Source: Candidatus Rifleibacteriota bacterium (GTDB lineage: Bacteria; Muiribacteriota; Ozemobacteria; Ozemobacterales; Ozemobacteraceae). Taken from it: a stretch of DNA of 64,000 nt. The stretch is taken from the NCBI GenBank assembly GCA_015233565.1, contig JADFXM010000015.1, positions 85,429 through 149,428 of the forward strand, given 5' to 3'. The notes under the pieces are model-generated. The model was given only the letters and a program-made list of their open reading frames with translations. It did no database searches and was not told where the DNA came from. Position numbers and translations under genes: made by a program. This document shows positions 25,174 to 32,843 of the stretch, piece by piece. The stretch's first letter is position 1; each line of letters begins with the position of its first letter.

Positions 25174-26814
25174 ATGCGTTTTAAGATTTTGGGGGGTGTT
25201 TTATTCCTTTTATTGGCAAGTTTTTCGATTCTTGGTGCGGAAGAAAAAAATGATTCTTCCATGAAGGAAGTTCTGGAAATGAATAAAAAATTGCTTCAAA
25301 GGGTGGAGAGTTTGGAGAAAAGAGTAGTCGAACTGGAGGACGAGGTTGCGAAAACGCCTGTAATTCCTCAATCCGAACCTCGAACTGCTTTCCATCCTTC
25401 ATTGGAAACACCTCCACAAAGCTCAGCTGAATCGTCTCAAGGGGGATCGCCACTCAAGGCATCTCAATCATCACAGCTGTGCTTGCCAGTGGAAGCACCT
25501 CAGACAGCACAGCTGTCTCCAATGCCAACTAACGGCCAGCCCTCGAGTTCTTCGGTAATTGCAGCAATTCCGACTCAGATATCCATTGCCAGTAAACCAG
25601 TTAAAGTTCCTCCATCTGAAGATAAACCGGTAAAGTCAAAATTGGGAATGAATCCCTATGGTTATGTTAAACTTGACGCCATCTTTGATGATTCAACTGC
25701 CTACCCTGGTAACATTGGTTTGTACATTCCGTCTGAAGGAGTAAAAAAGGACGATGGCAAGTTTTATTTAACTGTGAACCAAACCCGTTTAGGAGTTAAT
25801 ATTCCCTCTTTCCAGGAAGGAAAAGCAAAAGTTTCAGGGCGATTGGAATATGATTTCTATGGTGCTTATCCAAATTCAGTTGCCCCCGAAAATAAATCGG
25901 AAGTTATGTTGCGGCATGCCTACGTTAATCTTGAATGGCCTGATCAGGATTTTAGCATTCTTGGCGGACAAACTTGGGATGTAATTTCACCCTTGAATCC
26001 AAATACCCTGAATTATGGTCCCATGCTGGACAGTGGAAACATTGGATATCGGCGTCCGCAACTTCGATTGTCCAAAGGATTCAAGGCTTCTTCGAATTCC
26101 AAATGGACTCTTCAAATGGCTGCTGTGCGAACTCTCGGAAAATCTGATGTTTTCCTGGCTGGTACAGGTGATGCAGGAATAGATGCAGGAAGTCCGACGT
26201 TTCAAAGCCGCGTTGCGTATTCTTTCCCGACCTACAGTAAGGCCGCGAAAGCTGAAATCGGAATTTATGGACATTCTGGTGCTGAAGAATACGATTATTT
26301 GGCGAATGGTGACAACAAAAAGGTTTTTTCACGTTCCACCGGGTTTGATGTAAAGGTTCCTTTGTCCAAACAATTTACCATCCAGGGTGAAGGCTATTCA
26401 GGCCAAAATCTGGATACCTATTACGGTGGAATTGGACAGGGAATTCTGGTTTCCACTATGGGCAAAAATTCTGGTACAATTTATTCAGCGATTAACGTTG
26501 CAAGTGGAACTTCTGCCAATACCGATTTTCTTGGTGTTCAAGCATTGAAGTCACACGGAGGATGGATGGAATTGAATTTCGGGCCGTTCAAGCGTTGGCA
26601 ATGGAATGTTGGTTTTGCCATGGAAAAAATGGATGATGACAATTTGCCTGGTTCAGCAAGGTCAAAAAACGATTCAAGATGGATCAACACTTTTTATGAT
26701 CTCAATGAAGCCACTCAAGTTTGCTTGGAATTTGCTCATTGTACTACTTCCTATAAAAGCTTGGCAGATGGAACAAATAACCGAATTCAAAGTGCTTTAA
26801 TGTATAAGTTCTAG
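25174..26814 (+). CDS. Outer-membrane porin, DcaP-like
   Basis: 546 residues with GGAGG before ATG 25174. Signal peptide (FKILGGVLFLLLASFSILGAEE), then an N-terminal coiled coil (MKEVLEMNKKLLQRVESLEKRVVELEDEVAK, about 30-60), a Pro/Ser/Gln-rich linker to about 150, and a beta-barrel with alternating aromatic strands ending in YKF, the terminal Phe needed for barrel assembly. The barrel starts NPYGYVKLDAIFDDS, similar to the DcaP/porin-4-like group; the coiled coil would form a periplasmic trimer stalk. It would allow diffusion of small solutes. A copy of the 142-bp repeat lies 17 bp after the stop. Confidence 0.82.
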   Translation: MRFKILGGVLFLLLASFSILGAEEKNDSSMKEVLEMNKKLLQRVESLEKRVVELEDEVAKTPVIPQSEPRTAFHPSLETPPQSSAESSQGGSPLKASQSSQLCLPVEAPQTAQLSPMPTNGQPSSSSVIAAIPTQISIASKPVKVPPSEDKPVKSKLGMNPYGYVKLDAIFDDSTAYPGNIGLYIPSEGVKKDDGKFYLTVNQTRLGVNIPSFQEGKAKVSGRLEYDFYGAYPNSVAPENKSEVMLRHAYVNLEWPDQDFSILGGQTWDVISPLNPNTLNYGPMLDSGNIGYRRPQLRLSKGFKASSNSKWTLQMAAVRTLGKSDVFLAGTGDAGIDAGSPTFQSRVAYSFPTYSKAAKAEIGIYGHSGAEEYDYLANGDNKKVFSRSTGFDVKVPLSKQFTIQGEGYSGQNLDTYYGGIGQGILVSTMGKNSGTIYSAINVASGTSANTDFLGVQALKSHGGWMELNFGPFKRWQWNVGFAMEKMDDDNLPGSARSKNDSRWINTFYDLNEATQVCLEFAHCTTSYKSLADGTNNRIQSALMYKF

Positions 26815-26830
26815 TGCATTTTGAATTATC

Positions 26831-26972
26831 TCTACTGTTCCGTTTAAACTTCTCTCCAAGTTGCTCAAAGCTTGATTTAATAGTGATTTGCTAAATCTCA
26901 AAGTGATTTTTTTGAATCTTGTTGTAATTAGCATCATGTGGAGTTTTAAATAGGTTATGTGGGGCTGTTAAG
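26831..26972 (+). repeat. 142-bp dispersed repeat, copy A (MITE-like)
   Basis: Runs from TCTACTGTTCCGTTTAAACT to GGTTATGTGGGGCTGTTAAG. It aligns over its whole length with copies at 40658 and 53530, including the shared internal block GCTCAAAGCTTGATT and the core GTAATTAGCATCATGTG. Ends are imperfect inverted repeats: TTTAAACTTCTCT at the left, and a related pattern in the reverse of the right end. No coding potential. It begins 17 bp after the porin stop. Confidence 0.85.
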
Positions 26973-27042
26973 TAATTTAAATTCAATGAGTAGAAAAATT
27001 TTGGAAATTTGCTTGAAGGCCGTTATTGCAGCACTCCGAGTT

Positions 27043-27168
27043 TTCCGGAAAAGGGAGAGTTCGGCAAGTTATGGAGCTCGAAAGGGAATACAAAATCCTT
27101 TCAGATTCCTGCGATTGGGAATTCTGAAAGGTTCTACAGTTTGCCTGATGCCTCCTTTTCCGGAAGGA
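27043..27168 (+). promoter_or_regulatory. Folded 5' region overlapping the heparinase ribosome-binding site
   Basis: Closing helix: TTCCGGAAAAGG-GAG (27043-27057) pairs with CTCCTTTTCCGGAA (27052-65 of the 27100 block, i.e. 27152-27165), 14 pairs with a one-base bulge. Inside, TCGGCAA pairs with TTGCCTGA (27141-27148), and CCTTTCAGA (27097-27105) pairs with TCTGAAAGG (27123-27131). The likely Shine-Dalgarno GGAAGGA (27162-27168) is half inside the closing helix, and the ATG follows at 27177. Masking would couple translation to unfolding, like a riboswitch or thermosensor. No known riboswitch family was recognised. Confidence 0.5.
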
Positions 27169-27176
27169 ATTTGTTA

Positions 27177-29288
27177 ATGCGAAAGGGGGCCCGAAAATGC
27201 ATTTCCAAAATTTTTCGAAACTCAATTCAAAAGAAAAAAAATAAAAACTCGATATTTTGGCTGACTTTTTTTGCAGTAATTTTTCTTTTCATGAAAACCT
27301 ATGTGCTTTGGGCACAGGAAAACTTTTCGGAATTATTTGCCGGTAGAATAGCGGAAATTGAAAAGCTTCTCCCACCAGTTCCCGAAGGTTTGGGTAGACC
27401 TTGCACAGATCGCGATTCCTGGGATTCCCTGCTTTTTCGGAAAAACTTTGCCTCCGGAGTTAAGAGAGCAGAAAAGTTCATAACCGAAAAATTTCCACCC
27501 TGGAGTGATGAAGCTTATCTTGACTTTTCCCGCACAGGGAAAAGGCCGACAGGGGAAAAAATGCTTCGGGATCGCTATGAATGGCTTTGCCCTCTTGTTA
27601 TTTCTGAATGTCTTGAAAATCGTGGGCGATATATTCCTGCAATTGAAATGGTTTTGTGTGAATTGGCCAATGAAAAAACTTGGATTCTTCCAGCTCATGA
27701 CAAAAACCTTGACAGTTTTTTTGGACGGGAATTCCAGGTGGATCTGGATTCCGCAAAAGTTGCCAATGACTGCGCTCAAGCGCTTTTCCTAATGGGAAGC
27801 AAGCTTTCAAGTTCGACAAGAGAGCTGGTTTTGGATTCCCTCGAAAAAAAGATCTTTGGTCCATTTCGAAAAACTCTGAAAACCGGAAAAGGCCACTGGT
27901 GGTTGAAAAACAATAATAATTGGAATGCTGTTTGTTTAGCTGGAGTTACCGGTGCAGCCTTGGCCTGTTTGCCTGGACAACATGATAGGGCAATATTTGT
28001 AGCAGCTGCTGAATTCTATTCGAAGAACTATCTCAAAGGTTTTTCCAAGGACGGGTATTGTGTTGAGGGTCTTGGTTACTGGAATTTTGGATTTTCCCAC
28101 TTTGTAATTTTGCGAGAGGAACTTTGGCAGGCTAGCAAAGGAAAAATTGATTTGTTTCAGGATCGGAAGATCAGAAATATTGCGATGTTTGCTCCAAGAA
28201 TGGAAATTCAGGAAGGTGTGTATCCAGCTTTCAGTGATTGCCACATTGGAACAAAACCGGATGTTTCGATTTTGGAATATTGTTCCAAGGCTCTGGGACT
28301 GAACTTATTGAAAAATAAAAAATCCGCATCATCAGATCATTTTAGATCAGGAAATCTTGTCAATGCTTGCATGGACGCTTTTCCTGGTGCCTCAACCGTT
28401 GCTGATCCGACGACAATAACTGATGAAATTGGCATCAGGTCATATTTTCCCGAAGCCGGTGTTCTTGTTGCACGCCCAGGACCCGATTCGTTATGCCAGC
28501 TTGGAATTGTTATCAAGCCAGGAATCGAAGGTTCTCATTGCCATCATGATGCGGGATCTTATGTTATAGTCTCCGGAAAAAAACAATTAACCGGTGATCC
28601 CGGAGGACCCTGGGTTTACAATAGTAAAACTTTTGGACCTGAACGCTTCACGCTTTTCAAACTGTTGAATTCCTATGGACACCCCGTTCCGGTAATTTCC
28701 GGAAAACTTCAGTCTCCGCACTCAGCTGCAAAATCAAGTAACAAAGCTGATGTAAAGACAAAGAATAAACCAAAGGATCAATCAAAAAATAAGTCAAAAG
28801 GCGAGTCAATAAATAGGTCAAAAACTGTTGCAAAAAGCAAAGAGGAAGATAATTCAGCGCTTAAATCCAAAATTTTGGCAACATCATTTTCAGATCAAAT
28901 TGATGAAATCTCAATTGACCTATCTTCCGAATACCAGATTCCTAAATTGAAAAAATTGGTTCGAAAGCTTACCTATTGCCGAGAAGGACACGGAAAAATA
29001 ATAATTGAAGATCGTTTCGCTTTTTCCGCTCCTCAGACATTCGAAGTACCTATAATAACTTATTGTAATTGGCGCCAAGTTACTAAGGGGCAAATTGAAT
29101 TATCCTCAGGTACGGAGAGGATCTCTGCTGAAATTGAAGCTCCCTCAGATTTTGATGTCATCAAGGATAGTATTATAGAAAGCAATACTCCCGAGGTTAC
29201 ACGCCTGGGAATCAAGCTCAAAAGATCTTTATCCGAAGGAAAAGTGAAGATTACGTTTTCCCGGGTAAACCCGAATGGGGAACCGTGA
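27177..29288 (+). CDS. Heparinase II/III-like polysaccharide lyase family protein
   Basis: 703 residues from ATG 27177 (GGAAGGA site). An upstream reading to 27009 runs through a hairpin and is not credible. A positively charged start and one hydrophobic segment (NSIFWLTFFAVIFLFMKTYVLWAQ) export or anchor it. The middle is an alpha/alpha-barrel (GHWWLKNNNNWNAVCLAG, KDGYCVEGLGYWNFGFSHFV). The C-terminal part has the heparinase II/III motif SHCHHDAGSYVI and GDPGGPWVYNS. Family members cleave uronic-acid polysaccharides by beta-elimination. A Lys/Ser-rich insert (about 575-615: SKSKG-type repeats) interrupts the beta-sandwich domain. Substrate unknown; alginate-like or heparin-like polymers are possible. 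Confidence 0.78.
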   Translation: MRKGARKCISKIFRNSIQKKKNKNSIFWLTFFAVIFLFMKTYVLWAQENFSELFAGRIAEIEKLLPPVPEGLGRPCTDRDSWDSLLFRKNFASGVKRAEKFITEKFPPWSDEAYLDFSRTGKRPTGEKMLRDRYEWLCPLVISECLENRGRYIPAIEMVLCELANEKTWILPAHDKNLDSFFGREFQVDLDSAKVANDCAQALFLMGSKLSSSTRELVLDSLEKKIFGPFRKTLKTGKGHWWLKNNNNWNAVCLAGVTGAALACLPGQHDRAIFVAAAEFYSKNYLKGFSKDGYCVEGLGYWNFGFSHFVILREELWQASKGKIDLFQDRKIRNIAMFAPRMEIQEGVYPAFSDCHIGTKPDVSILEYCSKALGLNLLKNKKSASSDHFRSGNLVNACMDAFPGASTVADPTTITDEIGIRSYFPEAGVLVARPGPDSLCQLGIVIKPGIEGSHCHHDAGSYVIVSGKKQLTGDPGGPWVYNSKTFGPERFTLFKLLNSYGHPVPVISGKLQSPHSAAKSSNKADVKTKNKPKDQSKNKSKGESINRSKTVAKSKEEDNSALKSKILATSFSDQIDEISIDLSSEYQIPKLKKLVRKLTYCREGHGKIIIEDRFAFSAPQTFEVPIITYCNWRQVTKGQIELSSGTERISAEIEAPSDFDVIKDSIIESNTPEVTRLGIKLKRSLSEGKVKITFSRVNPNGEP

Positions 29289-29307
29289 ATGAAATTTTCG
29301 GTGTTTT

Positions 29308-29673
29308 TTATTGGCCTAACACTTGTTGAAGTGTTGCTACTACCTTATCGGCTTGAAGAGGTTTAACCAGAAAGCTTTTTGCCCCTGCCAGAATTGCTGC
29401 TTTAACTTTGTCGATGGTTCCCATGGCGGAACACATGATGATCTTCGCATTTGGGTCAAGTTTCAGAATTTCTTTGACAGCTTCGATGCCGTCCATGTCG
29501 GGCATGGTGATATCCATCGTAACAAAATCAGGTTTTAAAACTGGGTATTTTGCAACAGCGTCAGCACCATTTGCGGCTTCGCCAGCAACTTCATAGCCAC
29601 TTTTTGTAAGAAGCTGTTTTAACATTATTCTCATAACAGCGGCGTCGTCAACTATCATAACACGCTTTGCCAT
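29308..29673 (-). CDS. CheY-like response regulator
   Basis: 121 residues, a single receiver domain. The acidic pair DD (VMIVDDAAVMR), the phospho-acceptor Asp in DFVTMDITMPDMDG (near residue 55), Ser in IIMCSAMG and Lys in FLVKPLQADK are all present. The spacing is that of CheY of the Thermotoga/Bacillus type (MDITMP). It probably receives phosphate from a CheA. It is the last gene of the minus-strand chemosensory cluster, 138 bp after the CheX-like gene, past a terminator, so it may have its own promoter. Confidence 0.92.
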   Translation of the reverse strand: MAKRVMIVDDAAVMRIMLKQLLTKSGYEVAGEAANGADAVAKYPVLKPDFVTMDITMPDMDGIEAVKEILKLDPNAKIIMCSAMGTIDKVKAAILAGAKSFLVKPLQADKVVATLQQVLGQ

Positions 29674-29735
29674 TGTTTATTCCCTTCAAGCATTTTGGCG
29701 GAAAAATACCATTAATAAATCAGATTGTCAAGTTC

Positions 29736-29788
29736 AAAAAAAAACCGGCAAACCATAAAGTTAGCTTTTTGAAGTTGCAAAGGTTTGC
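29736..29788 (-). terminator. Rho-independent terminator after the CheX-like gene
   Basis: On the minus strand GCAAACC (29788-29782) pairs with GGTTTGC (29754-29748) across a 27-base loop and is followed by CGG and nine Ts. It lies 23 bp past the CheX-like stop. Confidence 0.72.
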
Positions 29789-29810
29789 AGATGTTTGTGG
29801 GGCATTGTGA

Positions 29811-30305
29811 TTATTTTACAACAAAAATATTAAAAATAATGTTCACTTTTCCCCAGTCGCAGCCATATTCAACGAAAAAAATGTCAGTATTGGGACTAAA
29901 GCCGATTGAAACTTCTTTCCCTCTGATGAATGATGGTACTGCAACATCAATTGTATGACCCATCGCATGGAGTCGCTGAGCAGAATCACCACCAATCATG
30001 TTTGCAATCTCACAAACAGTACTTTCGGTTACTTCATTGAATTCTGTTACCGGTTCACCCATTAGAATGGCAGAGGTGAGCTTCATTGCTATCTGCTCAT
30101 CAAAAGAGACGACGATTTGTCCCCTGATCGAGCCAGTTAACCCAAGAATGGTGGCAACCTGAACCGGGAATTTGTACCCTTGTTGAAAAAGACTTAGTTT
30201 GTTTTTTACGAGCCTGATGCTCGCAACTTGTTCAAATACGGAAATAGCTGACGAAATAAATTGATTCAAAATATTTGCATCTACTGGCACTTTTATTTTC
30301 CCCAA
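29811..30305 (-). CDS. CheX-like phosphatase/CheC-family domain protein
   Basis: 164 residues. The CheC/CheX/FliY signature is visible as ESTVCEIANMIGGDSAQRL (near residues 92-110), the Glu and Asn of the ExxxxxxN motif that dephosphorylate CheY-P. The opening DANILNQFISSAISVFEQV is typical of CheX. These proteins switch off the response regulator. It stands between the kinase-less CheA and a CheY, which fits removal of phosphate from the adjacent CheY proteins. A single phosphatase helix motif is seen, consistent with CheX. Confidence 0.82.
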   Translation of the reverse strand: MGKIKVPVDANILNQFISSAISVFEQVASIRLVKNKLSLFQQGYKFPVQVATILGLTGSIRGQIVVSFDEQIAMKLTSAILMGEPVTEFNEVTESTVCEIANMIGGDSAQRLHAMGHTIDVAVPSFIRGKEVSIGFSPNTDIFFVEYGCDWGKVNIIFNIFVVK

Positions 30306-30407
30306 AATTAAATAAATGAACTATTGATTGAAATTCGTTCCCTAGTATACTGAGAAAAAGGAAATTTCACAAGAAAATCAAACTATGTTTTCCCCCAATA
30401 TTTGGAT

Positions 30408-31523
30408 TTAATTAATTTTAGTTTTAATGAGATTCTCAAGCTGAACTTTTTCATTCGGGCCAATTTGAATTTGAGAAGTTTCAATTTTTGAACTTTGTTT
30501 TGACTCTGGTTCAGAGAGAATTTCACTGATTTTCTTTTTTGCACACAGGACTTTTTCTAATTCTTCCTTTGTCAAATCTCCACGATCCATTAGAATTTGT
30601 CCAAGTCTTTTATATTCAACCGATTGATCAAATAAAAGACTGTTATCAACTTTACAAATTTTCAGAATGGAATCGGATTCAACAAAAATGAACACGTCTC
30701 TGATCAGATTGATCGGTTTTTTAGTGTGGAGGACAAAATTCCAGCTAAGGTAACATTGATCTGGAATAATTTCTTCAAGGAGTGGAACTTCCTCGGAATT
30801 TGCAAGGGGAATGCAATCACCCTGTTCAGAAAGGTCTTTTACCAGCCAAATTGGATTAACCCCATGGCGGAAAATTTCTTTATCAGGTTTGAAAAATATT
30901 CTGATGCATATGGCCTCTTGTGTTTCGCCATCACTTGTTGCAATACCTGATGGGGCTTGGGTTGGAGCACTCGTGGAGGAACTTTCCGAAGTATTCGTTG
31001 GAACGTTTTTTTCATCAGCTTTTGAGTCTTTCTGAGGCTGAATATTTTCTTTATCAGAAGAGTTTTGATCTGATAAGGGAAGTACAGAGGACTCAGAACC
31101 CTGATCAGAAGATAAAGGAAGATCTTCAGTCTGTTCAAGGTGGGGCTGTGAAACAATTAAATTCAGTGCTGCAACTAGAGCAGCCTTTCGCTTTTCGTCG
31201 ACAATTTCAGCACCGAAAGAAGCTTCAATCATGCTATGAATCAGATCTTTTGCGGTAAGTGACAAATCTATTAAATCATGAGAAATTCTTCCTTTTCCTC
31301 TTCTTACAATGTCATAAACCGCTTCAAACTCTTGAGTGAAAGCACAAACATCCTCAAAACCAAACATCGCACTTGAACCTTTGATGGTGTGCATAGTGCG
31401 GAACATTCTAACCATTAACTCCTTATCATCAGGAGTTGCTTCAAGAGCCATAATAGTGTCTTCAAGACTTGCCAACAGATCATTGATTTCTTCTCGAAAT
31501 GCTTTTCTGTATTCTTCTAACAT
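30408..31523 (-). CDS. CheA-like protein with Hpt domain but no kinase core
   Basis: 371 residues. The Hpt domain (1-110) has the phospho-accepting His45 in FRTMHTIKGSSAMFGF. A Ser/Thr/Gln-rich linker (130-195) leads to a P2-like domain (RIFFKPDKEIFRHGVNPIWLVKDL... YLSWNFVLHTKKPINLIRDVFIFVES). A short 'RLGQILMDRGDLTKEELEKVL' domain follows, and then it stops. Dimerisation, ATPase and CheW-like domains seen in its paralogue at 56.6-58.8 kb are missing. The 100-bp gap after the stop shows no kinase fragment, so it is not a frameshift. It could be a phosphotransfer sink or shuttle. CheY overlaps it by 7 bp upstream. Confidence 0.85.
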   Translation of the reverse strand: MLEEYRKAFREEINDLLASLEDTIMALEATPDDKELMVRMFRTMHTIKGSSAMFGFEDVCAFTQEFEAVYDIVRRGKGRISHDLIDLSLTAKDLIHSMIEASFGAEIVDEKRKAALVAALNLIVSQPHLEQTEDLPLSSDQGSESSVLPLSDQNSSDKENIQPQKDSKADEKNVPTNTSESSSTSAPTQAPSGIATSDGETQEAICIRIFFKPDKEIFRHGVNPIWLVKDLSEQGDCIPLANSEEVPLLEEIIPDQCYLSWNFVLHTKKPINLIRDVFIFVESDSILKICKVDNSLLFDQSVEYKRLGQILMDRGDLTKEELEKVLCAKKKISEILSEPESKQSSKIETSQIQIGPNEKVQLENLIKTKIN

Positions 31524-31894
31524 CCCAATACCTTTTTCACAACATTTATTAATTGATCAGGGTTGAAAGGTTTCACAATCCATCCTGTGGCACCAGCAAT
31601 TTTACCTTCCATTTTTCTCTCCTGCTGAGACTCGGTTGTTAACACAAGAATTGGAATAAACTTTCCGTTAGGAAGATTGCGTGCATTTTTGATAAACTCG
31701 ATTCCATCGACTTTAGGCATATTCAAATCAGAAATAATCAAATCGAAAGTTCCTGTTTTAAGTTTACTAGCGCCATCCTCACCATCTATTGCTTCAGTAA
31801 CATCGAAACCACCGATTTTCAAAGTGTAGGAAATCATGTTCCTCATACTCGAAGAATCATCAATAACTAATATCTTTCTGGAGACAGTTTTCAA
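31517..31894 (-). CDS. cheY: CheY-like response regulator, paired with the short CheA
   Basis: 125 residues from TTG 31894 (GGGGTG upstream). Receiver motifs: VIDDSSSMRNMISYTLK, phospho-Asp in LIISDLNMPKVDGIEF, TTESQQERKMEGKIAGATGWIVKPF with the conserved Lys. It is a close paralogue of the CheY at 56.2 kb, especially over TTESQQERKMEGK and ATGWIVKPF. It overlaps the CheA-like start in the same 7-base arrangement as that pair, so the two gene pairs arose by duplication. Its kinase may be the full CheA at the other locus. Confidence 0.92.
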   Translation of the reverse strand: MKTVSRKILVIDDSSSMRNMISYTLKIGGFDVTEAIDGEDGASKLKTGTFDLIISDLNMPKVDGIEFIKNARNLPNGKFIPILVLTTESQQERKMEGKIAGATGWIVKPFNPDQLINVVKKVLGC

Positions 31895-32014
31895 TTAACA
31901 CCCCAAGGAAACTCCCGAACAAACTTCCTAACAACCTGTTTTTCACGAAGCCGACGAATCAGCCGGTTAAAATAACTGGTTGATTGATTTCCATTCCAAT
32001 TCTCCAAATTAAAA

Positions 32015-32422
32015 TCAGGAGATGTCATCACTTATCAAGCCAAGGTTCTTCAGCTGCTGAACCAATTTGGCCTTTTCGATAGGCTTGACCAGATAGCCTT
32101 CGCATTGTCCTTTGAATGCAGTCATGATACTTTGAAAGTCATCGAGAGCTGTGGTCATAATAACTTTTGCACCATCAAGACCTCGAATCTCCCTCTTTTC
32201 TTCCAAAATGCGAATTTCCTTCAGAACGGTCTGTCCATCCATTTCTGGCATCATGATGTCCAGGCAAACCAATTGGAAAGGCTTTCCTTCGTTCAAGGCA
32301 GCCTGAAAAGCATTGACTCCCTCAAGGCCGTTTTCTGCAACATCCACTTCGCCATAAGGCTTAAGATATTCGCTAAAAACACATCTACTAACAAAATCAT
32401 CTTCAACAACCAAAATCCTCAT
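32015..32422 (-). CDS. Single-domain response regulator
   Basis: 135 residues. VVEDDFVSRCVFSEYLKPYGEVDVA carries the acidic pocket. LVCLDIMMPEMDG holds the phospho-Asp, MTTALDDFQSIMTAF replaces the usual Ser/Thr strand, and GYLVKPIEKAKL has the Lys. It resembles receivers encoded with hybrid sensors. It is the first gene of the minus-strand cluster, 120 bp upstream of the CheY. No output domain. Confidence 0.88.
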   Translation of the reverse strand: MRILVVEDDFVSRCVFSEYLKPYGEVDVAENGLEGVNAFQAALNEGKPFQLVCLDIMMPEMDGQTVLKEIRILEEKREIRGLDGAKVIMTTALDDFQSIMTAFKGQCEGYLVKPIEKAKLVQQLKNLGLISDDIS

Positions 32423-32843
32423 AAGTGCCTCGCTAAGAAAATTTCAACATCAATAATAAAGTTTAACATTGTTGGCTTAACATTTCAACTTTATCGAATG
32501 AAAACGATATTTTTTTGACTTGGTATTTTTAAGTAAAAAAAAATGAAAACTACTTTGGAAAATAAAATTGAAGTTCTTTAAAAATATTTCAACCAGGATA
32601 AGTTATTCCGATCCCACGAAATAATCAGGCAACTTTTTCGACGGTTTACAGTGCCAGAGACCTGATCAAACCTATCAATTTGTGTGGTTGCTAAATTATT
32701 GGTATTATCTCTAAATATTGATTTTCAACAGTTTGCGAAACTTCGTTTTTAATATTTTTCTAAGAATTGAAAAGCCGTTCCGGAAAAGGTAGAATTCCAA
32801 CGATCGAGTTCAGCCACATTTTTTTTTAGGGAGTATAAAACTA
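32423..32843. other. Divergent intergenic region, no further feature
   Basis: This 421-bp AT-rich stretch separates the chemosensory cluster (minus) from the debranching enzyme gene (plus). It should carry both promoters. I saw no repeat or strong hairpin; GGGAG precedes ATG 32844. Confidence 0.5.
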
